Shown here: positions 33,408 through 42,484 of the stretch, in pieces | How the letters are laid out: each line of letters begins with the position of its first letter | Numbering within the stretch: the first letter of the stretch is position 1 | Source: Purpureocillium takamizusanense | Lineage: Eukaryota > Ascomycota > Sordariomycetes > Hypocreales > Ophiocordycipitaceae | Assembly (NCBI RefSeq): GCF_022605165.1 | Contig: NC_063068.1 | Location: forward strand, 3,224,001-3,288,000 | DNA length: 64,000 bases | Direction of reading: 5' to 3' | The notes under the pieces: generated by a model | The model's input: only the letters and a program-made list of their open reading frames with translations | What the model was told of the DNA's origin: nothing | Database searches by the model: none | Translations under genes and position numbers: made by a program

Positions 33408-35114
33408 ATGAGCGACGCTCAAGCGAACGAGGCCGAGAGGAACGTAAGTGACGCCCGCCCGCCCGCTGCCCAAAAAATTGCCGCCCTCCTCGTCCCTTTC
33501 GCTCGTGCCCGTCGCGCGCCCGCCCAGGAAACCTGCCCCGCGCGCCCGCCAACGGGGACACGACAGCCCAGCACCGCATCAGCCCGCTCGCCGGCCCTCT
33601 GGCCCAAGCAATGGCTCGCTAACTCGTCATCCGCCGGTAGATTGAGATCTGGAAGGTCAAGAAGCTCATCAAGCGCCTCGAGGCCGCCAGGGGAAATGGC
33701 ACGTCCATGATTTCCCTCATTATCCGTACGTGGCTCCCGCGCATATTTTTGCCCCACCACCGACCGCCGCCCCTGTGACGCTCGCTGACCTCGGCCCTGC
33801 AGCTCCCAAGGATCAGGTGTCGCGCGCGGCGAAGATGTTGGCTGAAGAATATGTAAGTTGTGGCGATTGCGCCGGGCTCTGTACGCTGGGTGGTGCGTTA
33901 ATATTTCAATCCCGCAGGGTACGGCCTCCAACATCAAGTCTCGCGTCAACCGACAGTCGGTCCTTTCCGCCATTACCTCGACCCAGCAGCGCCTGAAGCT
34001 CTACAACAAGGTGCCCCCCAACGGCCTCGTCATCTACTGCGGTGAAATCTTGACCCAGGAAGGCAAGGAGCGAAAGGTCAACATCGACTTCGAGCCGTTC
34101 AAGCCCATCAACACGTCGCTGTACCTGTGCGACAACAAGTTCCACACCGAGGCCCTTGCGGAGCTGCTCGAGTCGGACCAGAAGTTTGGCTTCATCATCA
34201 TGGATGGTAACGGCGCGCTTTTTGGAACCCTCAGCGGCAACACTCGCGACATTGTCCACAAGTTCTCTGTCGACCTCCCCAAGAAGCACGGCCGTGGTGG
34301 TCAGTCCGCTCTGCGTTTCGCTCGTCTTCGAGAGGAAAAGCGCCACAATTACGTCCGAAAGGTTGCCGAACTGGCGGTCCAGAACTTCATCACCAACGAC
34401 AAGGTCAACGTGGCCGGCATCATCCTTGCTGGTTCCGCGGACTTCAAGAATGACCTCAACGCCTCCGACATGTTCGACAACCGCCTGCAGTCCAAGGTTA
34501 TCAAGGTCGTGGACGTGTCGTACGGTGGCGAGAACGGCTTCAACCAAGCCATCGAGTTGTCCTCGGAGACGCTTGGTAACGTCAAGTTCATCCAGGAGAA
34601 GAAGCTCATTGGCAAGTACTTCGAAGAGATTAGCCAGGACACGGGCAAGGTCTGCTACGGCATTGAAGACACCCTCAAGGCGCTGGAGCTCGGCGCCGTC
34701 GAGACGCTTATTGTGTTCGAGAACCTTGAAATCACACGCTGGACCCTCAAGGACAGCGAGGGCACTGAAATTGTTCTGCACACCACCAAGCAGCAGGAGC
34801 AGAACCGGGACCAGTTCCAGGACAAGCACACGGGCCAGGAGATGGACATTGTCTCTCAGGAATCGTTCCTCGAGTGGATCGCGGAACACTACAAGGACTT
34901 TGGTACCGCCCTCGAGTTTGTTTCCGACCGCTCCACCGAAGGCAACCAGTTTGTCAAGGGCTTTGGCGGCATCGGAGGCATCCTCCGCTACAAGGTCAAC
35001 TTTGAGCAGTTGGCTGACCTGGATGACGATGATGACTACTACGACGGTGAGCCTACGGCCGACCTTTGAAATGCCTGATGGAAGCGGCCATGCTAACGAC
35101 CGCGAGCAGATTGA
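33408..35114 (+). CDS. Translation termination factor eRF1 (SUP45)
   Basis: Class-I release factor that recognises all three stop codons and triggers peptide release on the ribosome with eRF3. Exons 33408-33443, 33641-33725, 33803-33852, 33918-35046 and 35110-35114, 434 aa. The stop-reading loop TASNIKS (residues 59-65) and YLCDNKF (about 127-133) are intact, so the standard code is expected. The peptidyl-transferase GGQ lies in [10 protein letters not shown] (about 186). The C-terminus is acidic and ends DDDYYDD. The final coding exon contributes only five bases (AT plus TGA). The stop is UGA followed by C, a weak context, while the three ribosomal protein genes here use TAA. If the last intron were retained, translation would stop at 35069 with a different seven-residue tail. 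The downstream extension and 3'UTR intron are annotated separately. Confidence 0.97.
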
Positions 35115-35336
35115 CCAGCGGATTCCCTCGTGGACAACGAGGGACCTGCTCAAGTCCAACCGTCCGTGCACGACGAAGAAGGCGAGCGGCGCGACTCGGC
35201 GGGGTCGGCGGAAGCCGCGCCCATGTCCTTCGCCGAGAAGCGCTTGAAGCGAAGGACCGAGGCGGCCGAGTCCCGCACCAAGGGCCATGAGGCGTCACGT
35301 CCAAGCCCACTTCGCTCAATGATGACGGCCACTTGA
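35115..35336 (+). other. In-frame readthrough extension after the eRF1 stop
   Basis: Directly after the eRF1 UGA the same frame is open for 73 codons, to a UGA at 35334-35336. The encoded tail is hydrophilic and charged (begins PADSLVDNEGPAQVQ, includes FAEKRLKRRTEAAESR, ends SMMTAT). It could be read by ribosomes that decode the UGA-C stop. A transcript using the CAG acceptor at 35116-35118 instead of 35107-35109 would also read it: that removes nine bases including the stop and joins the extension in frame. Chance openness of this length in GC-rich DNA is quite possible, so the coding status is inference. Confidence 0.45.
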
Positions 35337-35360
35337 GCTTCACGATAGGCGAAAACGGAG

Positions 35361-35414
35361 GTATGACTTTCGTGCTCCTTTCCCACCGCGAGCGGCTACT
35401 GATGAGCTCTGTAG
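35361..35414 (+). promoter_or_regulatory. Candidate 54-nt 3'UTR intron of eRF1
   Basis: Donor GTATGA, internal CTACTGATGAG (branch-like) 10-20 nt before the acceptor CTGTAG, total 54 nt: all standard for a fungal intron. It starts 246 nt after the normal eRF1 stop but 24 nt after the readthrough stop. By the usual exon-junction rule (about 50 nt), termination at the first stop would expose the mRNA to NMD and termination at the second would not. Confidence 0.55.
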
Positions 35415-35925
35415 GCGATAGATGCCACCTAGAGACCCCTTCCCTGGCTCGACGGAGACTGGTCCCGAACTCGGAACTAGCAGGGGCCTATTCAGACTCT
35501 CTGGGTTTGGGTACTGTCTCGCTCATGCTCGAGAGGGCGTCGGCAGGGCACGGGGACCTGACCGGTGTCGCTCTAGAGCTCTCCTAAATTGTAAGTAGGC
35601 AGAGTAGTTGGTCAGCGGTATTGGGCAGTCGGGAGATTGTCAGTAGTCACTCGTTTGAAGACTTGTCGAGTTCTTGTGCATTCATGCGGTCCACACACAC
35701 ACACACACACACATGCCAATGTGACGTAAGAGACGAAAGAGCAAGCAATCAAGACTAGTGAGTTAGTACGTAGTATTGTACATGTCTGATGCTGATATGT
35801 GCGGGGTTGAGACATGCCGAGCTATCTCCTGTTATCTGCTCGGTGGCTTCCGACTCCGTGGCATCTCTTGCACTTCCTGAAAACATCTCTTACTAGACGA
35901 GGCATTTCAAGACAACAAATTCAAG
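35415..35925. other. Region between eRF1 3' UTR and cyanase
   Basis: 511 bp with the rest of the eRF1 3' UTR and the cyanase promoter. It contains the CA microsatellite at 35692-35713 and GTAGTACGTAGTA-type words near 35765-35780. Confidence 0.55.
35692..35713. repeat. CA dinucleotide microsatellite
   Basis: Eleven uninterrupted CA units between the eRF1 and cyanase genes. Confidence 0.92.
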
Positions 35926-36611
35926 ATGGTAGAGCAACGCTTGGCTTCTGTTGATGTGAGTCTTCTTTACCTCCTCTCCAGGCGCGCGCCAACGGAGAGG
36001 CGCTGACATGACATGTTCCCCTCCCAACCAACGCAGGCGGCCCTGGAGAGTCGCCTCCCACCCTTCAGCAGCCTGCTGTTCGAGGGCAAGACAAACAAGG
36101 GCCTCACGTTTGCCGAGATCGCGCAGGCGCTCGGGCGCAGCGAGGTGGCGTGCGCGGCGCTCTTCTACGGGCAGACAACGGCGTCGGCCGAGGACGTGGA
36201 CAAGCTGAGCGAGCTGCTGGGGGTGCCGCGCGAGCCCCTGGCGGCGCAGATGCTGGGGTTCCCGAACCGCGGGACGTCGGTGCAGATGCCGCCGACGGAG
36301 CCGCTCATCTACCGCCTGTACGAGGTGGTGCAGAACTACGGCTACGCGTACAAGGCGGTGCTCAACGAGAAGTTTGGCGACGGCATCATGAGCGGCGTGT
36401 GCTTCAAGACGGACGTGGAGAAGGAGGTGGACGAGACGGGCGCGGCCTGGGCCGTCATCACCATGAAGGGGAAGTGGTGAGTTTTTCTTCTTTCCTCTTT
36501 TGTTTTCCCCTTTGCCTTGTTGAGGGCCTTGACGCTGGTCGTCGTAACGGGGGTGTTGGAAAGAGCTGACTGTATGGCCCACTACCCAGGTTGCCATTCA
36601 CACGCTTTTAG
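35926..36611 (+). CDS. Cyanate hydratase (cyanase)
   Basis: Converts cyanate and bicarbonate to ammonia and CO2 via carbamate, detoxifying cyanate and recovering nitrogen; active as a decamer in the cytosol. Exons 35926-35955, 36037-36476 and 36590-36611, 163 aa. The N-terminal helical domain ([15 protein letters not shown], then [14 protein letters not shown]) precedes the catalytic domain. That domain has [11 protein letters not shown] (catalytic Arg about 103 and Glu about 106) and [11 protein letters not shown] (catalytic Ser about 129). The conserved C-terminal KWLPFTRF is split. The codon for Trp is interrupted by a 113-nt intron, and the last 22-nt exon encodes LPFTRF and the stop. Missing this exon would truncate the invariant C-terminus. 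Confidence 0.96.
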
Positions 36612-37413
36612 GAGGAGTTCCACGAGGTCCCCTGCTCGTACGATGAGAGAGAGTGTGAAAGCGGGCATGCAAAGGGGACGTGGCATCGTTCCTTGCACAT
36701 GGGTTGTACATGGACAGTGAAGGATGCACTGAGCATCGGTTGTGGACGGACTGCTGGCTCCAAGGCGACGAGCGGCATCTGCTGGCCACTGACACGGCCT
36801 GCTGCATCCCCATATGGACACGTTTGATTTGCAGGTCGATACGCGCACTACGTAGTTCGGAAAGTATCTCGAGAAATTGAAGTGCGTGCACGCGTATTCC
36901 ATCGTTGCATGTGAGAGGGGGAGAGACTCGGGTTTGTGAGGAACAACCCTGGGCTCTGCACAGGCACTGGCAGTTATATTGACCGCACCTCAGCCTGTAC
37001 GAAGTACGTATAGCTGTTAGCGACGGGGCACCGTCGTTGTTACAACCCACTGTAGGTACCACTCGACGTGTCAGTGCACGTTTGAGGCTAACGAAAGTAG
37101 CAGCGGCAGCCACGTGGGGCGATGAGCAAGCTACACCCACTGTAAACCATGCGATGGAACCCGCCCCAAAGCATGAAGCTACTACCACGTCTAGGTCGCT
37201 CCAGCCGCTACGACGCGCAACTAAGTTAAGGTAGAGCTACCTTGAGGTACTACGTCAGCTTGCTTCTTCCTCAACCGCCAATTCCGGTGGTACAGCGACC
37301 TTGGAACAACCAACGACCGGCCTCATCGCTCGCCTTTCATCCAGCAACGCCTCACAACTCGTCGATCCCGCAAGCCCAAATGCCGGCAGAAACGTCGTTT
37401 CGGCCCCGCAACC
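36612..37413. other. Intergenic region, cyanase to SIP3-like gene
   Basis: 802 bp containing the cyanase 3' UTR and the promoter of the next gene. TACGAAGTACGTA and GTAGGTACC words occur near 36995-37060. No gene-like ORF. Confidence 0.5.
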
Positions 37414-40400
37414 ATGTCTAAGGCAGCCGGCGCCCAGGTCATCGCGCAGCAGCCGATGGACCGCGGCATCCCCGTTGGCCTCAACGAGGCCGCGCTCGAC
37501 TCGCCCACGTTCCGCGCCTCCGCCGCGCACTTTGCCGAGCAGATCGACGCCCTCGAGAAATGGCTCAACGGATACGTCTCCTCGACGTCGCGGTTGGTCC
37601 ACGACATCCTGGCGCTGGAGGAGTCGATCAACACCTTCCTGGCCAAGACGATGCCGTCCGCCGCCGACGGCATCATCGAGAACGACTATGCCTTCCTCGC
37701 CCTGAAACGCGTCGGCGACGGCCAGCGGGAGTGCTGGATGCAAACCCTGAGCACCATGAAGAAGATGGACGGCCTCGTCATCGAGCCAATCCGTGCGTTC
37801 CTCGGCGGCGACTTGCGCAACTTCAAGGAGATTCGGCGCATACTCGAGACCACACAGAGGGCCTATGATGCGACCCTGGCGCGCTATGTCGGCCAGTCCA
37901 AGACAAAGGAGCCTTCCTCTCTCCGGGAGGACGCCTTCTCCGTTTACGAAAACCGCAAGGTCTACATCCAGGCCTCCATGGACTACTGCCAGCTGGCGCC
38001 TCAGCTGCGCTTCACCCTGGACAAGCTCCTCGTCAAGGTCTGCAACGAGATGTGGAAGGAGATGAAGCGATCAACTGATGCCGCCTCCAACGCGACGCGC
38101 TGGGGACGGGAGATGGACCGGGTCCGTGGCTGGTCCAAGGAGATGGAGCTGTCCGAGGGCGTCTTCAAGCGGGAGCTGCAGAATGCGAGAAGGGAGCTCG
38201 GCGAGACCACCTTTGAAGAGTTCAAGCCCTCGCGCGAACTGGACGACTACAGCACATCCACGGTGCCCTACCTGGGTTCTCGGGGGCCCGTGAACATGCG
38301 CGTCAAGGACCAGACCGCCGTCATATCGGAAAAGCAAGGCTGGCTCTTCCTGCGCATCATCACCGGCAAGCCTGTGCGCTACAGCTGGGTCCGCAGGTGG
38401 TACTATTGCCGCGAAGGCGTCTTTGGCTGGCTCACGCCCGGGCCGCAAGGCGTTCTGCAGGGCGACGAGATTGGCGTCTTGCTGTGCAACGCCAAGCCGG
38501 CCGTGGGCGAGGACAGGCGCTTCTGCTTCGAGGTCAAGACGAAGAACCAAACCATGATGCTGCAGGCGGAGACGCAGAGGGAGCTCATGGAGTGGATGGA
38601 GGTGTTCGAGGTCACCAAGAAGAAGGCCTTCGAGGCGAGCATGACGCGCGACTCCAACCCTCTGTCTAGCTCTGTCGACCCCGCGTTCTCCATAACGCCC
38701 CCGAGCGCCCCCGAATTCTCGGCCAAGGCCATTGACAACCCCGTCGGGGTGCCTGACGAGGCTGGGCCTGGCTTTGAGCGCTCTGCGACACTCGGGGTTC
38801 CCGGTGGTCAGGAGGGTTCGAGACAAAGCATGGATGCTAATAGCACCCTCAATCGGCGTTCGTTCACTGCACTAGGGAAGGATCTGGCGACGAGAGAGGA
38901 GGGCGAGAGCGGCCGCGAGCATGCCGCGAGAATCATACAGAAACTTGACCTTCATCGCAAGACCACGTTCGGCGCAGGTGTCGAACCCGGCCCTGCGACA
39001 CCAGCAAATCCGGGCGGCGGCATCGCGAGCCTCATATCGGCCAGCCACAACCTCTTGCCCGTTCATCCTAGCTTGACAAGCGCCTCTTCCAAGCAATCAA
39101 GTAGTGGATTCATGCTTACCCTTGACAACGTGCCGGGCTCACTCGCTCCGCCCACGCTTGCGAGGCCGCCCACGATGACGCACCTTAGCCGGACGGCCGT
39201 GGTCGTGGCCGGAGAGCGCGGCTCCATTACCAGCAGCCGCAAGCTCCCGACCTCAATCGTGGCCAATTTCTGGGGCAGCAACGTGTGGGCAACGATGAAC
39301 GCTCCGGAGCAGCCAGTCCTGCCGCGGCTGGACGACGACGATCCCATCGGCGTCGTGGTGCCCGAAAGTTCACAGACGTCTCTAGGCAAGGCCGCGGAGG
39401 AGCAGGCCGACAGACCCTTCCCCCGAAACTATCCGCCGGAGCTGAGAGCACAGAATGCGCAATTCCGACTTCTCTTCCCGGACGCACCTCCCGGAGAGAG
39501 GCTGGTGCTCGTCTTCCGAGCCGCGTGGACAAGCTCCATGGAGCGGGACTCTCCCAACGAGACCCTGTCAGGCGAGGGCAGAATCTTTGTCACGCCAGAC
39601 AACATGTACTTTTATAGCCAGCAAATGGGGCTTGTAACGGCGTACAGCATACACTTGGACATCATCACCGAGGTCACGACGGCCGCCGGGAAGGACTGCG
39701 ACTTCATTTTCCTGCACCTTGGCCAGGACACCAACGAGACGGGCTACACTCGGATAACGCTCAAGGTGTTCTTGGACGACCTCAATCTGCTGCATACGCG
39801 GCTCAACTTCCTCATCGACAACTTGCAGGCGGAAGAACCCCTGAACACAGAAGGCCTCATCTCGGCACTCGTCAACGTCGACAGGGACGAGTTTGACAAG
39901 CCGAGTCCGAGCGCCGACAGCTGGGAAGAAGTGTCCTCGACGACGCCCATAGACGACGGGACGTCGTTTGGCAGACCCGTGGGGCGTCACCACGGCCATC
40001 AGCATCACCACCACCACGGCTACCACCAGCTCGGGCACCACGCGCACGTGGGTACGTCCAAGCCTCGCCTCAGACTTTCGCAAAAGCTGCATCTTCCTTC
40101 GCAGCCCGTCGAGTACGAGCCAGAGGGCATGGCGGAAATGGCTGCCGACCGTCACTTTGAGATCAGCGCCAAGGCGTGTTTCCACGTGCTCTTTGGAGAC
40201 AAGAGCTTTGTCTTTCCGAAGTTGTACTTTGAGCGCAGGGCGCAGCAGATTGCGCAAGGCCCGTGGGTGCTCGTCGACCAGGGACGCATGCGCCGGGACT
40301 TTCACTTCAAGGTCGACTACGTGGACATGCTTGGGCGGTCCAAGTCGGAAGACGTGGATGATTGCCAGACGATTGACGTCTACAGCGATCACGTCACGTA

Positions 40401-41547
40401 CGTGGTTACGCACACCAAGACGGCCTGGCATCTACCACATTCGCGAAGCTTCAAGGTGGTGACCAAGATTGTCATTACGCATGTGGCCAAGTCGAAGTGC
40501 AAGCTCGCAATCTTCGTCGGGATCGACTGGTCCAAGGCGCCCGCGCTGTCCAAGAACCTGGTGGAGCGTCAGGCGCTGCACGACGCGGCCAACGACGCCG
40601 AGGAGCTGGCCGAGCTGGCGACAGACCAGGTTCGCAAGCTCGGCCCGCGAAGCCGCACCAACCGAGCCATCCAGGTGTACGGCCATGTCGGCCAGCAGAC
40701 TCAGGTGGTGCTGTTTTCGCCGGCCGCGACGGACTCTACCAAGAAGCAGGCCATCTCGCCGCGCACGCTGACGGCAATGCTTCTCGAGACCGTCAGGTCA
40801 TTTGCGGAGAGCGCCGTCTCGTCACTCATCATGTGGGCATTCGCGGCGCTGAAGAAGCTGTTTGGGGTCATCTCGGCGCAACGGGTCATTCTCTTGCTGC
40901 TGGGGTTGAGCGCGCTGGTCAACGTGCTGCTGACGTCGACGGAGTCTTCGACGTGGTGGAAGGAGAGGAGCGCGGCGAGGTTCATGCGGACAATGGGTGT
41001 CGCGCCAAATCCCATGATGAGCAGAGCAATATACTTTGCGGACCTGGACCGGGCTTCGGGGGCGGCGGGCAACGAGCCGACGTTCCCGGCCAACAGCACG
41101 TGCTTTGAGACGTACAAGGAGCTCCTTGACGCGACGGCCATGGACGCGCCCTGGGAGGACGCAGGCGCGGCGTTGACGTCGTCGTCGAGCCGTGCGACGG
41201 CGCGCCGGCTGCGGCGGACGCGGCAGAGGCTCGGGTCGTACCGACACGACCTGCTGGTGGCGATGCGCGTGGTCAACAGCATCGAGAGAGAGATGCTGCA
41301 ATCTGAGTGGGAGAATTGGCTCATCAACGAGAAGTCTTTGTGTGACGGCTTGGACTCGCTGCTCGAGAAGGGCAGACCCAGGGGCGCGGACAAGGCGGCA
41401 CGGGACGGGTCATCGACGCAGAAGGTTCTGGGCTCGCTGGACAAGGGCAAGAAGGAGGCTCTCGAGGAGTGGAGAAAGGGCCACTGCGGGAGCTGTCGAC
41501 GGGATTTGGAGGCTGTGATGAAGGAGAGGATGGTCAACCACCTGTGA
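37414..41547 (+). CDS. SIP3/LAM-type BAR-PH-GRAM-VASt membrane protein
   Basis: Single exon, 1377 aa. Domains in order: a BAR-like coiled domain (about 20-270, beginning LDSPTFRASAAHFAEQIDAL); a PH domain (about 300-410) with KQGWLFLRI and SWVRRWYYCREGVFGWL; a disordered stretch; a GRAM-like domain (about 685-800, RLLFPDAPPGERLVL then RIFVTPDNMYFYS); a His-rich linker near 850-870; a VASt/StART-like domain (about 910-1075, VLFGDKSFVFPKLYFERR); a hydrophobic segment VILLLLGLSALVNVLL (about 1160); and a basic C-terminal helix. Yeast relatives (Sip3, Ysp1, Lam proteins) sit at ER-plasma-membrane or ER-mitochondria contacts, and several move sterols. Sterol transport here is inferred from domain order. 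The lack of introns over 4.1 kb contrasts with its neighbours. Confidence 0.92.
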   Translation: MSKAAGAQVIAQQPMDRGIPVGLNEAALDSPTFRASAAHFAEQIDALEKWLNGYVSSTSRLVHDILALEESINTFLAKTMPSAADGIIENDYAFLALKRVGDGQRECWMQTLSTMKKMDGLVIEPIRAFLGGDLRNFKEIRRILETTQRAYDATLARYVGQSKTKEPSSLREDAFSVYENRKVYIQASMDYCQLAPQLRFTLDKLLVKVCNEMWKEMKRSTDAASNATRWGREMDRVRGWSKEMELSEGVFKRELQNARRELGETTFEEFKPSRELDDYSTSTVPYLGSRGPVNMRVKDQTAVISEKQGWLFLRIITGKPVRYSWVRRWYYCREGVFGWLTPGPQGVLQGDEIGVLLCNAKPAVGEDRRFCFEVKTKNQTMMLQAETQRELMEWMEVFEVTKKKAFEASMTRDSNPLSSSVDPAFSITPPSAPEFSAKAIDNPVGVPDEAGPGFERSATLGVPGGQEGSRQSMDANSTLNRRSFTALGKDLATREEGESGREHAARIIQKLDLHRKTTFGAGVEPGPATPANPGGGIASLISASHNLLPVHPSLTSASSKQSSSGFMLTLDNVPGSLAPPTLARPPTMTHLSRTAVVVAGERGSITSSRKLPTSIVANFWGSNVWATMNAPEQPVLPRLDDDDPIGVVVPESSQTSLGKAAEEQADRPFPRNYPPELRAQNAQFRLLFPDAPPGERLVLVFRAAWTSSMERDSPNETLSGEGRIFVTPDNMYFYSQQMGLVTAYSIHLDIITEVTTAAGKDCDFIFLHLGQDTNETGYTRITLKVFLDDLNLLHTRLNFLIDNLQAEEPLNTEGLISALVNVDRDEFDKPSPSADSWEEVSSTTPIDDGTSFGRPVGRHHGHQHHHHHGYHQLGHHAHVGTSKPRLRLSQKLHLPSQPVEYEPEGMAEMAADRHFEISAKACFHVLFGDKSFVFPKLYFERRAQQIAQGPWVLVDQGRMRRDFHFKVDYVDMLGRSKSEDVDDCQTIDVYSDHVTYVVTHTKTAWHLPHSRSFKVVTKIVITHVAKSKCKLAIFVGIDWSKAPALSKNLVERQALHDAANDAEELAELATDQVRKLGPRSRTNRAIQVYGHVGQQTQVVLFSPAATDSTKKQAISPRTLTAMLLETVRSFAESAVSSLIMWAFAALKKLFGVISAQRVILLLLGLSALVNVLLTSTESSTWWKERSAARFMRTMGVAPNPMMSRAIYFADLDRASGAAGNEPTFPANSTCFETYKELLDATAMDAPWEDAGAALTSSSSRATARRLRRTRQRLGSYRHDLLVAMRVVNSIEREMLQSEWENWLINEKSLCDGLDSLLEKGRPRGADKAARDGSSTQKVLGSLDKGKKEALEEWRKGHCGSCRRDLEAVMKERMVNHL

Positions 41548-42392
41548 GGCGGGGATGGTTATGAGCCTGTACTACTTCGTTCTTGGTCCAGCGATGTACT
41601 TAGATAATGGACGCTGGACGCTGGACGCTGGACGACGGCCTCGACGCACAATCCGTCTGCCTTGCAGCAGCAAGGTGCCGCAGCCTCTCTCAACCATGGC
41701 AGCAGATTTTGCATCCCAAATGTGCGCCCAGATGTCCAAGTTGGAGGAGCTGGACTTGATACCGTCTCGCGCGGCTTACCCTGCACTGCACAGAGTGGTG
41801 ATGATATGCGCACGCGATCAGTCGACTGACTGCCAATGGGCGCGCCACGGCACGACGGGTGGTGTCGTCGAATGCACGAGATTCCTGCTTTCTTGCATTT
41901 GCTTAGCTAGCGCAGTCCGGAACCCCCGAGCGCGGCCGACCATGATGATGATGATGATGCTGATGGATCGCGATGTGGGCGCTGACTAACGCGGGTGATA
42001 CGCAGTGACGTCAAAGAGGCGCACCAACATACTGTATAGTGAGAACCCCCCCCCGCGGGATCCGCGAGTACACCCACAAGGGAACGCAGCGAGTGGTGTT
42101 TTCTTGCCATTACAACTCCGAATAGCCCCCCCTGCGAATTGCTTCCTTCCCTTATCCGCCGACGCACACTCTTCAAAACTGCCTTGAACTATAATTCATT
42201 CCTTTGTATCCCTCCGCGGCCACGAACAAATTATTCACGAAGCCAAAACTACTCACTAGACGCATCGACCTGTGCATGCCCCCCCTCCCCGGGCCAAACG
42301 GGCATGGTGCTGCGGGGCTGAAACGGGCGCACGCTCGACCGTTTGGCAGGCAGGCAGGCAGACGCCGTCGTCGTTGACGGATTGAAAGAGAG

Positions 42393-42425
<33 letters not shown>

Positions 42426-42484
42426 AAGAGGAGAGGGGCCAGCGTTCGTCATCTCTCGCCGCGCGCTCCGAGATAGCTCTAGCA
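41548..42484. other. Intergenic region before DUF3074 gene
   Basis: 937 bp. A 7-bp GGACGCT unit is repeated three times at about 41607-41630, an ATG/GAT repeat occurs near 41940-41962 and a GAA-type array at 42394-42427. No gene-like ORF. Confidence 0.5.
42394..42427. repeat. GAA/AAG microsatellite in DUF3074 gene leader
   Basis: A purine tract of about 11 GAA units with one interruption lies 58-91 bp upstream of the DUF3074 start codon, probably in the 5' UTR or core promoter. Confidence 0.85.

Noticed and set aside
35047..35069. eRF1 ending by reading through the last intron
   Set aside because: Would give a seven-residue tail unlike the usual acidic YYDD-type end. The GTGAGC donor and CAG acceptor give the expected terminus.
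34156..35247. 363-aa frame overlapping eRF1 on the same strand
   Set aside because: Ser/Arg/Thr-rich shifted-frame shadow of the well-conserved eRF1 frame.
33906..35288. 460-aa open frame antisense to eRF1
   Set aside because: It is the mirror of the conserved eRF1 coding sequence. Its Leu/Val/Asp/Arg-rich composition is typical of antisense frames of GC-rich genes.
39568..40431. 287-aa minus-strand frame
   Set aside because: Antisense of the GRAM/VASt region of the SIP3-like gene.
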